A stretch of DNA of 64,000 nt from Enterobacter quasihormaechei (lineage in GTDB: Bacteria; Pseudomonadota; Gammaproteobacteria; Enterobacterales; Enterobacteriaceae): assembly GCF_004331385.1 (NCBI RefSeq), contig NZ_SJON01000017.1, forward strand, positions 1 through 64,000, read 5' to 3'. The notes beneath the pieces were generated by a model that saw only the letters and a program-made list of their open reading frames with translations, was not told the origin of the DNA and did no database searches. How positions within the stretch are numbered: the stretch's first letter is position 1; every line of letters starts with the position of its first letter. Made by a program: the position numbers and the translations under genes. Positions 10,085 to 18,726 of the stretch are shown piece after piece.

Positions 10085-11616
10085 TGTGCGGTCACCGGCG
10101 GCAGTTTTACAGGCTCGTCCGTATTACAGGTGGCACACTGACAGGCCTGGCAAGCGGGTTTGGTGCGCAGGGTGGTTCCGGTCTGTTCACACCATGTCTT
10201 CACCGCTGGCGTACTGTTCAGGAACGGGCGGTTGCGCGAGGCATTATTGGGTTCAAAGAGGTCCACCAGCTTTTTCTCCCACAGGGAAGGGGCGAAGTGG
10301 CGATCTTTGGGATTATCGCTGTTGAACTGCAACAGCTTGCCCTCTTTCTTGAACAACAGGGCTTCAAGCATGATCCCGTTATTATTGGCGGTGAACTCTT
10401 TAATGGGGCCGTCGCCGTTTTCGTACAGCCCTTCGTAGTATCCTTTGTCCGCCTCGTTGGCGTTTTCAATGGCGTCCAGCAGGCGGTCGGTATAAGGCGA
10501 ATTCCAGAGAACCCACATCCCGAGCGCCGCTTTCAGCGAGACGGCGGCCGTGTTGGGAACGTACACGCCTTTATCGGTAATGGTGTTCCAGTTGAAGCCG
10601 TCGCTAAAAACGGTGTCGTAGACAAAGTAGGGGGACTTATCGAGTTGATGCTCAGAGCGAGCGGATAAAATACCGGTGATGGCGTAGCGATTCTCCTGAG
10701 CCTGGTAAACCCTGTCGGCAAAGTTTTTCATCCACGGATGAGAGTAATCGCGTGGGCTGTTCTCCCTGTCCGTCGGCTTGTCGAAACCAAATTCCAGGCC
10801 GTAAAGCACATAGGATTCGGTGACGACGTAGTTATGCTGGCTGGTGAGGCGCGGATCGCGCGAGTCATAGGGCACCATAACGCAGTAGATCTCAGCCAGC
10901 TCGTAGGGCTGGGGCTGGCTCGACTGACAGGTGCCAAAGCCCCACAGCGCAAAGCCCGCAGCACCGTACTCTTCATAGCCCAGCCGCCCTTCCTGCACGT
11001 ACTTTGGCTGGCCATTTTCCAGGTAGGCGCCGTACATCATCCCGCAGGGGTTGATGACGTTGGTGAAATTCCATCCCAGCATCACGTTATCAATGCTGTT
11101 GCTGTATTCCGGATAGCGCTCCTTAATGACCTTCAGCCAGATCAGCATCCTGCCGATGTCCAGCGCCGAGAAGCCAATCTCGCCAGGTTTGTTCTGATAG
11201 TTAACCTTCTGGGCGGTGATGGTGTTATAGGCTTTGTTGGGCAGTTCGTTGCGGAACAAATCCAGTTTGTTGAGGGTGGCGAGTAATTTCAGCATTCTGC
11301 GATCGAATTCGGCTTTATCAATAATCCCCAGCTCCCTTGCGGCCGTCATCGCGGCCATGTAGGAGGCGCTGTCCCACATGGTGGTTGAGGGAAATTTATT
11401 GACGGCATTCACCAGCCCGGTAGTGGGCTGGTAGTTCACAACGAAATATTGCCAGGCGTTTTTGGCAATGGTCATCTCCCGAGGCGTGAGTTCCCCGCTG
11501 CGCGGCGGGTAATCCGAGGCGGGAAGGCCGGTCGCTGCCTGGGCCGCAGAGAGTGAGAGCCAGCCTGCCACAAGCCCGGCCAGAAGAGGAAAAAAGAGTA
11601 TTGATTTCAGCTTCAT
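10069..11616 (-). CDS. DUF3131 domain-containing exported protein with Cys-rich tail
   Basis: 515 residues from an ATG at 11616 that has a CAGGAG site 8 nt upstream and begins a clear signal peptide ending 'SLSAAQA'. An ATG 57 bp further upstream lacks such support. The DUF3131 domain is the most canonical of the three: 'AWQYFVVNYQPTTGLVNAV', 'TTMWDSASYMAAMTAARELGII', 'GFSALDIGRMLIWLKVI'. After the domain there is a ~40-residue tail with seven cysteines, five of them clustered as C-x2-C-x-C-x2-C and flanking residues, suggesting disulphides or metal binding. It overlaps the upstream copy by an ATGA. Likely periplasmic glucan-processing enzyme by context; activity unproven. Confidence 0.82.
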   Translation of the reverse strand: MKLKSILFFPLLAGLVAGWLSLSAAQAATGLPASDYPPRSGELTPREMTIAKNAWQYFVVNYQPTTGLVNAVNKFPSTTMWDSASYMAAMTAARELGIIDKAEFDRRMLKLLATLNKLDLFRNELPNKAYNTITAQKVNYQNKPGEIGFSALDIGRMLIWLKVIKERYPEYSNSIDNVMLGWNFTNVINPCGMMYGAYLENGQPKYVQEGRLGYEEYGAAGFALWGFGTCQSSQPQPYELAEIYCVMVPYDSRDPRLTSQHNYVVTESYVLYGLEFGFDKPTDRENSPRDYSHPWMKNFADRVYQAQENRYAITGILSARSEHQLDKSPYFVYDTVFSDGFNWNTITDKGVYVPNTAAVSLKAALGMWVLWNSPYTDRLLDAIENANEADKGYYEGLYENGDGPIKEFTANNNGIMLEALLFKKEGKLLQFNSDNPKDRHFAPSLWEKKLVDLFEPNNASRNRPFLNSTPAVKTWCEQTGTTLRTKPACQACQCATCNTDEPVKLPPVTAQCLRP

Positions 11617-12944
11617 GGCTTCGCTCCTGCTGAAGATGTGGGGGGAGTGGCGGGGCCAGGGCAGGCCAGACAAAGCATCTGACCGTGAGCAATGTACGCC
11701 AGGCTCTCAAGGACGACCGCATTGGTATCGGCGTCAACGATCTCGTTCACGCTGTTGTTAAGGTTAAGCCCGCGCTGCCAGCCCTTACCCGGCACCTGTA
11801 GCTTCTGCACCTGCTGGCGCAGCGCTTCGCTCCAGCCGTTGCGGAACAGGGCGTACCAGGCAAAGGCGGTGCGGGTCGAGGTTATTGCCGTTTGCTCCGG
11901 CGTGGCGTCAAGCAGAGCGCTATTTTGCAGCGGCTGGCGATCGGGCAGATCGTTGACGTAATCTGGCGCGGGCTCGGCGTAATCGGTGCTGATCGGCGGC
12001 TTGCGGACCCGCAGGCCGTGACGTCGCTGCTGGATTTGCATTATGCGCCAGGCAATTTCGGCGCTCTGCGCGTCGAAACCCAGCTCGAGGCCCGTTAACA
12101 AATAGGGAAGGCTGATAAGCGAAGGCTGCCGACCCCACGGGGTGCGTAGCCCTTCATCAGGCACCATTATTCCGTCGATGTCGATCATCTGCTGCCCTTC
12201 CGGCGGGTTCGTCACCGCCAGCCCCGCCGCGCTGTCGATCAGCCGAAGCGTATGGCTGGCATACAGGCGATAGCCGAAGCTGTTTCGCGGCTCGTCCGTC
12301 GCCAGCGCCCAGTGGTGGAGCGGGACCGCGGCCTGGCTGCTGGTGTTGTGGGCAATCAGGGCGCCCAACTTCCAGCGATCTAAAAGATTGCGCACGTCGG
12401 CGGCATGCTGGGGGTAGCGCCACAGCAGCGTTTGCAGGGCGTTAAGCAGGCGGCCCAAGCCGATAGCCGAGGCGTCCGGTTTACCCAGGGCTTCCAGCGT
12501 GTCGGCATGGTAATAGGCGGCGGGAAGCCCCTGCGGGTTGAGCGGAAGACGGGCGAGAGCAGCCAGTGCGGCCGCGATGCGTTCATCAAATTCGTCGGGA
12601 GTAAGAATGCTGAGCTGCCTGGCGGCTACAGCGGCAAACAGATAGCTGCCGGTGCTCCACAGGCTGAGCCAGGGTTCGCCGTCGTGCGCGTTGGCCAGAC
12701 CATTCGGCTGCGTATTGTTCACATAATACTGCCAGGCTACTCGCCCCCAGATGGCCTCTTCGAATGTCAGCTCACGCGGCGCGGGCAGGGGCGGGAAATC
12801 GTTACTCAGCGACATCCCCGCGCTGCCCTCAACGCGTGTTGGCATCTGTTTTTCAACCCAGACGACGATGGCGAATCCCAGCAGAAAGCCGAGCAGGATC
12901 GTGAGGTAGCTGCGGGCTGACAAAAGCGCGTCGCGTTTTCTCAT
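11613..12944 (-). CDS. DUF3131-family membrane-anchored protein (first copy)
   Basis: 443 residues: N-terminal transmembrane anchor (about 13-30), then a DUF3131-like domain with 'RVAWQYYVNNTQPNGLANAHDG' (compare the TGLVN of its paralogues) and 'LSLWSTGSYLFAAVAARQLSIL'. The C-terminus 'DADTNAVVLESLAYIAHG' matches the end of the other copies. It directly follows the glycosyltransferase gene with an ATGA overlap, so both are made together, and the next DUF3131 gene overlaps its stop in the same way. A role in processing or translocating the glycan in the periplasm is inferred from context. Confidence 0.78.
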   Translation of the reverse strand: MRKRDALLSARSYLTILLGFLLGFAIVVWVEKQMPTRVEGSAGMSLSNDFPPLPAPRELTFEEAIWGRVAWQYYVNNTQPNGLANAHDGEPWLSLWSTGSYLFAAVAARQLSILTPDEFDERIAAALAALARLPLNPQGLPAAYYHADTLEALGKPDASAIGLGRLLNALQTLLWRYPQHAADVRNLLDRWKLGALIAHNTSSQAAVPLHHWALATDEPRNSFGYRLYASHTLRLIDSAAGLAVTNPPEGQQMIDIDGIMVPDEGLRTPWGRQPSLISLPYLLTGLELGFDAQSAEIAWRIMQIQQRRHGLRVRKPPISTDYAEPAPDYVNDLPDRQPLQNSALLDATPEQTAITSTRTAFAWYALFRNGWSEALRQQVQKLQVPGKGWQRGLNLNNSVNEIVDADTNAVVLESLAYIAHGQMLCLACPGPATPPTSSAGAKP

Positions 12945-14755
12945 TCGCTCACCTCTTCTTCAGCCGGGGTCCACATGGCGGCGAAGATCAGCGGCAACAT
13001 GGCGGCAATGTTGACTGCACCCCAGAAGATGTTAATGACGTAGCCGGAGGGATCGTCAACCTGCCCGCGAGCGACCTGAATACCGCCCCAAATCAGCCCG
13101 GCCAGGGTGAGCACGACGATGGCGATTTGCGGTTTCACCAGATAGAGAAACCTGCCCGTCTGCCGCTCTTTCGGCGTGACGTGGAATTTGATCTGCTCAC
13201 CGCGCAGTACCGTATCGAGCGCACGCAGGTTCATTGAGAAAAAGGAGAGATATGACGCTCTGCCGTCCCAGGCTGAAATTCCCCAGGTGCCGAACATAAA
13301 AGCCAGCTCCGACATGATGAAAAAGGGTAAAAAATGAAGATAAAAGGGCTCTGACCAGGCTGAAACAGGCGGAATGCCGGTAAACAGGTAAACAATGGGC
13401 GATATCAGGAAAATGGTGTTCCACACGCAGGCCAGATAGGACCAGAAGGTGGTGGCATACATCAGGGTTTGCGGCAGAGAAAGCTTAAAACGGCGGCGGC
13501 TGAAAATATTGTCGTGGAACAAAATATCCAGTGAACCCGCGGCGTATTTGAAGCGTTGGATCATCCACGTCAGCATGTCCTGCGGAGAGAGCATTTTCGA
13601 TTCGATCCGCGGGTGCATCACCGAGCGCCAGCGGCGGGCGGCATCGCCGTGGAGCAGGATGGAGGTATAAATATCTTCCGAAACGTGAAACTTATAGGGC
13701 GTGAGCTCTGTGTCGAAAGCCACGTGAGGGCGCATGGCATCCTGAAGGGTTTCACGCATGACGGGATCGCGTATATCCCGCGTGTGCCGCTCAACCTCCT
13801 CTTCCACCGTCCAGACATAGCTGCGCAGTGCGGCCTGCATTACCGCTTCGCGCCTGTGTACAGAGGCCGCACCGCAGCAGAAAGCGGCGTTGGCCCAGTT
13901 TCGCCGGCGTAAAATCACGTCATAAAACATGCGCGGATCGTTAAAAAAGGGGTCACGGCCAATGGTCACCGGCCCGATGAACTTCTGCGCAAGCCATCCC
14001 AGCCCGTATCCCGGTTTGCCCGCTTTTCGCCCAAGCCAGCGCGCCAGGTTTTCGCCTTCCGGCAGGTCGAAAAACCACTGCGGCGTCTGGACCCAGGCGA
14101 CGTCAGGATCGCGAAAGTAGCCCAGCGTGTGGCTGAGCAGGGTGGGGAAGACGCGGGTATCGGCATCGCAAATGATCAGAAAATCTCCGTCAGTTTGCTC
14201 AAGTCCGTTTCGCAAATTACCGGCCTTGAAGCCAATATTGGTCTGGCGGGAGATGTAGTTGGCGCCTTCCTGATCGCAGACGGCTTTCATTTCTGGCCGT
14301 CGACCGTCGTCAAGCACGTGCACTTTATAGTCCAGCGGAACCGGGTATACCATCTTCATGGCGTCCCGAATAGAAAGCCTGACCAGCTCCACGTCTTCTG
14401 AATAGGTTGCGATAAAGAGATCCACCTTCAGGGGTCTGGATGCTTCCGCGTCTTCGGGGCGCAGGCAGTCATTGATCTCAACCGGGGGCGAGTTTTGCGG
14501 CGGATCGTCCTCTTTCCACAGGTTAATGGTGAACAGCACGGTGCCGATCCAGGCCAGCGTTTCCGCAAATACCAGCGGAATGGCATACCACAGCGCGTCG
14601 GTATTTAAGGAGGCTGTCCAGCGCCAGTAAAGATAATTAGCGCCTAAAATCAGCGCGGCAACCGCTAATACCTGCCATGTTAGCATTACCCAGCGCGGTG
14701 TCTTAAGCGGTTCAGGCGGCTGGCGATGTTCAAAACGGGAAAAATAAAAATCCAT
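12941..14755 (-). CDS. Membrane family-2 glycosyltransferase, cellulose-synthase-like, without PilZ
   Basis: 604-residue processive-type beta-glycosyltransferase: two N-terminal membrane helices (about 24-42, 57-80), a cytosolic GT-A domain, then about four to five C-terminal helices. Catalytic motifs seen: Asp149-Asp150 ('LDDG'), Asp197-x-Asp199 ('CDADT'), Glu360-Asp361 ('SED'), and 'QRFKY' at 400-404 in place of the usual Q-x-x-R-W. The chain ends soon after the last helix, so the c-di-GMP-binding PilZ domain of BcsA is absent. It is the first gene of an 11.4-kb operon and no bcsB/bcsC genes are present, so the product is probably a glucan other than standard cellulose; sugar and linkage are unknown. 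Confidence 0.88.
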   Translation of the reverse strand: MDFYFSRFEHRQPPEPLKTPRWVMLTWQVLAVAALILGANYLYWRWTASLNTDALWYAIPLVFAETLAWIGTVLFTINLWKEDDPPQNSPPVEINDCLRPEDAEASRPLKVDLFIATYSEDVELVRLSIRDAMKMVYPVPLDYKVHVLDDGRRPEMKAVCDQEGANYISRQTNIGFKAGNLRNGLEQTDGDFLIICDADTRVFPTLLSHTLGYFRDPDVAWVQTPQWFFDLPEGENLARWLGRKAGKPGYGLGWLAQKFIGPVTIGRDPFFNDPRMFYDVILRRRNWANAAFCCGAASVHRREAVMQAALRSYVWTVEEEVERHTRDIRDPVMRETLQDAMRPHVAFDTELTPYKFHVSEDIYTSILLHGDAARRWRSVMHPRIESKMLSPQDMLTWMIQRFKYAAGSLDILFHDNIFSRRRFKLSLPQTLMYATTFWSYLACVWNTIFLISPIVYLFTGIPPVSAWSEPFYLHFLPFFIMSELAFMFGTWGISAWDGRASYLSFFSMNLRALDTVLRGEQIKFHVTPKERQTGRFLYLVKPQIAIVVLTLAGLIWGGIQVARGQVDDPSGYVINIFWGAVNIAAMLPLIFAAMWTPAEEEVSE

Positions 14756-14966
14756 AGAGAAGGATATCCTGATTCCACGATGGCTATTAATAACTGACCC
14801 GTTACCGACAGGGAGCGCAAAACAGAAAATAACGTCCGCTAAAACAAAAAGTAAACTAAGTGTAGATGGTGGATAAAATAATTCCAGAGGCGTAAAAAAC
14901 CGATCTTTCAGGCATGCTTAAATAATCGTTAACTACGCTTAATAATATCGTAAGCGTTGTCAAAAA

Positions 14967-14995
14967 TTGCCAGATGCTTTTCTTTACGCTATCTA
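14967..14995 (+). promoter_or_regulatory. Candidate sigma70 promoter for the OpgC-like operon
   Basis: TTGCCA (14967-14972), a 17-bp spacer and TATCTA (14990-14995), lying 44 bp upstream of the acyltransferase start within the 284-bp AT-rich divergent spacer between the two halves of the glycan locus. Spacing is ideal; the hexamers match consensus at four of six bases each. The ribosome-binding site of the downstream gene is weak (GGAG 13 nt away). Confidence 0.45.
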
Positions 14996-15039
14996 AATAA
15001 AATACAAGAAACTTTTTAGCATGGAGAACGCGACGCCCC

Positions 15040-16257
15040 ATGAGCCAGATTGCGCCTGTGCTTATAAGAAAAGATACTGAAAAACCAACAGTATGGCGTT
15101 ACGTCCTGTCGGATAAACGTGATTTACGTATTGATTTTATGCGCGGTATCGCGTTAGTGATGATGGTGGTGGCGCACACGGAAGTGATGTCGATATTTAA
15201 TATATTCACCTGGGAAAGGTTTGGTCTGGTCACCGGTGCTGAAGGATTTGTGATCCTTTCCGGATTTATGCTGGGAATGTTAAACCGTGCCAGATTGCAA
15301 AAAGCGGTATTGTTGACGATATCCTGGGGGTTATATCTGCGCGCATGGAAAATATATCGCGTAAATATCATCATTATTCTTTCATTTTTACTGTTAGGGT
15401 ATCTTCCGTTTATTAACGTTTTTGAGGTTACCCATTTTACCGATCGTTACTCAGGTACAACCTGGGCATTGTATCCGGTGACACCGCAAATTAAAGAAAC
15501 CTGGTTTAACATTGTCCTCTACCTGCAAATTGGTCCTCATCAAACGCAAATTCTTGGGCTCTATATTTTTCTTCTGCTGTTAAGTCCGCTGTTTTTGGGA
15601 ATGCTCCAGAGAGGATACGTCTACTGGCTGCTGGGGTTATCGTTGCTCGTCTACGGTTGCTGGCAGATATGGCCGGTGCGCGTGACGCCGTCTCAGTTTG
15701 AATTCGCGTTTCCGCTGCTGGCTTGGCAGTTCATTTTTGTGCTGGGAATGTGCAGCGGCTGGTACAAAGAAGATTTAATCTCTTTTGCCCGCACCCCCGC
15801 CGGTAAGGTGGTGCTCGTGGCGCTGGTAATGATTGCGCTGGTGCTTGGCTTTATCGCCCAGAATCATACCAACCCGTTTATGCCCCCCGCGCTGCTCATG
15901 CACAGCCTTTCACCCGAGAACTTTAACGCGTTTTATCATACCTGGGCGGCAAAAAATGGCCTGGGACCCGTCAGGGTCGTGAACGATATCAGCCTGATGG
16001 TGACGGTCTATCTGCTGCTGACCTGGTGCTGGCAGCCGCTGTATCGCCTGGCGGGCTGGTTTCTCATCCCGCTTGGTCAGCATTCGCTTTACACCTTTAT
16101 TTTGCACGTCTACGTCGTATTCCTGGTAAGCCAGTTCGTCACGTTCGATCTGTGGCGCCAGGACTGGGTTGTGAATACCTTCATCCACGCGGTGACGCTG
16201 GGCGTGCTGTGGCTGATGGCGAAATATAACGTCGCCGCGCGCTGGATACCTAACTAA
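15040..16257 (+). CDS. OpgC-family membrane acyltransferase
   Basis: 405-residue polytopic protein with about ten hydrophobic segments. The N-terminus carries the acyltransferase-3/OpgC signature: 'RDLRIDFMRG' at 27-36 followed by a His at 46 ('VVAHTEV'). OpgC of E. coli (385 residues) adds succinyl groups to osmoregulated periplasmic glucans; this homologue most likely acylates the glycan produced by the divergent glycosyltransferase operon. It leads a plus-strand operon with the barrel protein 10 bp downstream. It is not the housekeeping opgC, which lies beside opgGH, neither of which is here. Confidence 0.85.
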   Translation: MSQIAPVLIRKDTEKPTVWRYVLSDKRDLRIDFMRGIALVMMVVAHTEVMSIFNIFTWERFGLVTGAEGFVILSGFMLGMLNRARLQKAVLLTISWGLYLRAWKIYRVNIIIILSFLLLGYLPFINVFEVTHFTDRYSGTTWALYPVTPQIKETWFNIVLYLQIGPHQTQILGLYIFLLLLSPLFLGMLQRGYVYWLLGLSLLVYGCWQIWPVRVTPSQFEFAFPLLAWQFIFVLGMCSGWYKEDLISFARTPAGKVVLVALVMIALVLGFIAQNHTNPFMPPALLMHSLSPENFNAFYHTWAAKNGLGPVRVVNDISLMVTVYLLLTWCWQPLYRLAGWFLIPLGQHSLYTFILHVYVVFLVSQFVTFDLWRQDWVVNTFIHAVTLGVLWLMAKYNVAARWIPN

Positions 16258-16267
16258 GGAAGGGCAG

Positions 16268-17167
16268 ATGCGGGATAAATTGTTGCTGACCTGTGCGCTG
16301 TTGTGCGTTGCCACCGGCACAGAGGCTGCGCCGAAGGACGATGCGGAATCGCTACGTGACAAGAACGGCGAGCCGGTGCAGGCAGGCGTGTTCACCAGCC
16401 GCTGGGGTCGCCTGTTCTCGGGGAATGAAGACGTCTTCTCTGGCGCGCTGAGCTTTAGTTCCGGACTGAAAGAGCAGTGGATGACCATCCCGAACAGCTC
16501 GGACAGCGCGGAGCAGAAACGTAAATACAACCAGACGCTCAATCTCAGCCTGCAATACTCACCCTACAGTTACTGGTTTGCCAACGTGACATCGCGGTTG
16601 CCGGTGACGGACACCAGCCGCTATACGGCTGATTTTCGTTACAGCTTTGGCTATGACGACTGGCATGCCAACACGGTCAGCCTGGTGTACAGCAATTACG
16701 GGGATAACCGTTTCTGGACGTCAGGAACCCGTCGTCACACCTATTTTGAACAGGGGGCCGTGACGCTGGCGTATAAATTTTCACTGCCGAAGCCCGTGGA
16801 GAATACGCTCCTGATCAACAAAGGCGACTCCATCATTTGCCAGATGGGCTACAGCTGGGTTCCGCGCTATTACGATCTGGACAGCAACGATATCCGCAAA
16901 AACAAGAACGTGGTATTGGGCGGGTGTGGTTATACCTTTAAGCAGCACTTCTTCGTGCGCGCTACGGCGTTCTGGTTCCCGGACAGCAGCCAGCAACAAC
17001 CCTGGAACGGCGACTATAGCTATAGCTTTGGCTACGCGGGCTATACGCCGGGTTCATTCTCCGTTCAGTACGCTAACTATTCCGGCACCCGTTACCCCGG
17101 CCACCAGAGCGGCAGCGGCAAATTCCGGGAAGGCACCGTCAGCGTCATCTGGTTCTTACCGCTTTAG
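16268..17167 (+). CDS. Exported protein, probable outer-membrane beta-barrel
   Basis: 299 residues with a signal peptide (about 1-20, ending 'ATGTEA'). The mature part is rich in alternating aromatic/polar stretches typical of transmembrane beta-strands ('YSYWFANVTSRL', 'NTVSLVYSNYGDNRFW', 'GAVTLAYKFSL', 'GYSWVPRYYDL', 'SFSVQYANYSG', 'GTVSVIWFLPL'), about 12 strands. I do not recognise a named family. It sits between the OpgC-like gene (10 bp) and the REC-PP2C gene (11 bp), and may be the outer-membrane exit or anchor for the glycan, a role otherwise missing from the locus. That role is inference. Confidence 0.65.
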   Translation: MRDKLLLTCALLCVATGTEAAPKDDAESLRDKNGEPVQAGVFTSRWGRLFSGNEDVFSGALSFSSGLKEQWMTIPNSSDSAEQKRKYNQTLNLSLQYSPYSYWFANVTSRLPVTDTSRYTADFRYSFGYDDWHANTVSLVYSNYGDNRFWTSGTRRHTYFEQGAVTLAYKFSLPKPVENTLLINKGDSIICQMGYSWVPRYYDLDSNDIRKNKNVVLGGCGYTFKQHFFVRATAFWFPDSSQQQPWNGDYSYSFGYAGYTPGSFSVQYANYSGTRYPGHQSGSGKFREGTVSVIWFLPL

Positions 17168-17178
17168 GAGGGCGTAGG

Positions 17179-18384
17179 GTGTCACAGCACGTCCTGATTG
17201 TTGAAGATTCGCTGGTTTATCGTCGCCTGCTCAGCCGAATGCTGACGCAGTGGGGATACATCGTCTACGAGGCGGAGAACGGCGTCGCCGCGCTTGAGAT
17301 CCTTGAAAACCAGCCCGTCAGCCTGGTGATTAGCGACTGGGATATGCCGGAAATGGATGGCCTGACATTGTGCCGGGAGGTTCGCAGCCGTCAGTTTGGA
17401 CATTATGTTTATTTAATTTTGCTTACCGCGCGCGAAGAGCCGGGCGATCTGACGGTGGGGTTTGACGCCGGGGCGGATGATTTTCTCAATAAGCCGGTCG
17501 AGCAGAGTGAGCTGCGGGCGCGATTGCACGCGGGGGCACGGGTTTTGTCCCTTGAAGCCACGCTTGCTGCGCGTAATGCGCGCCTCAGCGAGGCGCTAAG
17601 GCAGATAGAGCAAGACCTTGAGGTGGCGGCACGGATCCAGCAGTCGGTGCTGCCCGCGCATCAGCTGCGCTACCGGGATTATTTTGCCGACTGGATTTTC
17701 CTGCCGTCAGCCTGGGTGTCTGGCGATATTTTCAATGTCTTCCCGCTGGACAATCACCTGGGATTCTACTGCGTGGATGTATCCGGGCACGGCGTCGGCG
17801 CGGCGATGATGTCGCTTGCCGTGGCCCGTCAGTTTCTGCATGGCAGGGCGGTGGAGCGATTTCTGTTTGCGGACGATAGCGATGTTGCCTCTCCTGCGGA
17901 CGTCGTTCGGATCCTGAACGGGCGATTTTGCAGCGAAGAGGTGGAGATAATGAGCTATTTCACCATGATTTACGGTGTTATCGACCTGTCTACAGGTGAA
18001 GGCAAGCTTTGCCAGGCCGGGCATCCCACTCCCTTTATTGTAAACCCTGGCGGCGAGATCAGGACGGTCGGTGAAGGCGGCGCGCCGGTAGGATTGATGC
18101 CGGATCTGTGCTGGACAGACGTGAACTTCTCGCTGGCACCGGGCGAACGACTTTGCCTGTTCAGTGATGGTATTACCGAGTGTGAGAACCCTGATAACGA
18201 ACAGTTTGGGCAGGCGCGATTGCAGCATCGGCTTCAGCGTGATGCCACGCTAGCGCTGGAACAGCTCTTACCGCAGTTTGCGCAGCATCTTGTTCACTGG
18301 CGCAGTGGGGAACGCCGGGAACCCCAGGCAATGGCCGACGATGTGTCCCTGTTAATTATTGAGCGTACTGGAGAAAGACAATGA
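17179..18384 (+). CDS. Response regulator with SpoIIE/RsbU-type PP2C phosphatase domain
   Basis: 401 residues from a GTG start with AGGAGGG 6 nt upstream. Residues 1-120 are a receiver domain (acidic pocket 'VEDS', phospho-acceptor Asp53 in 'SDWDMPEMDG', 'LLTAR', 'NKP'). A linker helix leads to a SpoIIE-type phosphatase domain (about 150-398): 'SGDIFNV' with Asp183, 'VDVSGHGVGAAM', 'SDGITE', 'DDVSLLI'. The second acidic residue of the GDxxD metal motif is Asn186 here. Expected to dephosphorylate the neighbouring STAS protein on receiving phosphate from a kinase. It resembles HsbR/CrsR-type regulators but with the kinase domain encoded separately. Confidence 0.9.
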   Translation: MSQHVLIVEDSLVYRRLLSRMLTQWGYIVYEAENGVAALEILENQPVSLVISDWDMPEMDGLTLCREVRSRQFGHYVYLILLTAREEPGDLTVGFDAGADDFLNKPVEQSELRARLHAGARVLSLEATLAARNARLSEALRQIEQDLEVAARIQQSVLPAHQLRYRDYFADWIFLPSAWVSGDIFNVFPLDNHLGFYCVDVSGHGVGAAMMSLAVARQFLHGRAVERFLFADDSDVASPADVVRILNGRFCSEEVEIMSYFTMIYGVIDLSTGEGKLCQAGHPTPFIVNPGGEIRTVGEGGAPVGLMPDLCWTDVNFSLAPGERLCLFSDGITECENPDNEQFGQARLQHRLQRDATLALEQLLPQFAQHLVHWRSGERREPQAMADDVSLLIIERTGERQ

Positions 18385-18719
18385 ATATTGATACAGAAAG
18401 GCATCCCGGCGTGAATATCATGACGCCCTCGGTGCGAAGACTTGACGCCTCGGTGGCGGCGGCCTTTAAAGATGCCGTCACCCGGGAGCTCGGTGAGGAT
18501 CGTAAAGCCCTGATTGTCGACTTCAGCAAAATCGATTTCATCGACAGTAGCGGTTTGGGCGCGCTTGTATCGCTGCTCAAAATGATGAACGGTAAAGGTG
18601 ACATGGTGCTGTGCGCGCTGAACCCCGGTATACGCAACATGTTCACCCTGACACGTATGGATCGCATATTTCGTATCTGCCCGGATCGCGCTACGGCACT
18701 TGCGCTGCTTAATCAGTGA
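18381..18719 (+). CDS. STAS-domain anti-sigma factor antagonist
   Basis: 112-residue single STAS domain with the phosphorylatable 'DSSGLGAL' loop (Ser56/Ser57), as in SpoIIAA/RsbV and the HsbA family. Starts within the stop of the phosphatase gene (ATGA), so the two are translationally coupled. In partner switching, the dephosphorylated form binds and sequesters an anti-sigma or other target, and is re-phosphorylated by the RsbW-like kinase encoded next. In Pseudomonas aeruginosa, HsbA also binds the flagellar anti-sigma FlgM; whether this protein does so is unknown. Confidence 0.9.
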   Translation: MNIDTERHPGVNIMTPSVRRLDASVAAAFKDAVTRELGEDRKALIVDFSKIDFIDSSGLGALVSLLKMMNGKGDMVLCALNPGIRNMFTLTRMDRIFRICPDRATALALLNQ

Positions 18720-18726
18720 GTTGACC

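Noticed and set aside
12941-14755. Cellulose synthase BcsA
   Set aside because: No PilZ domain, altered QxxRW motif, and no bcsB, bcsZ or bcsC nearby; kept as a cellulose-synthase-like GT2 only.
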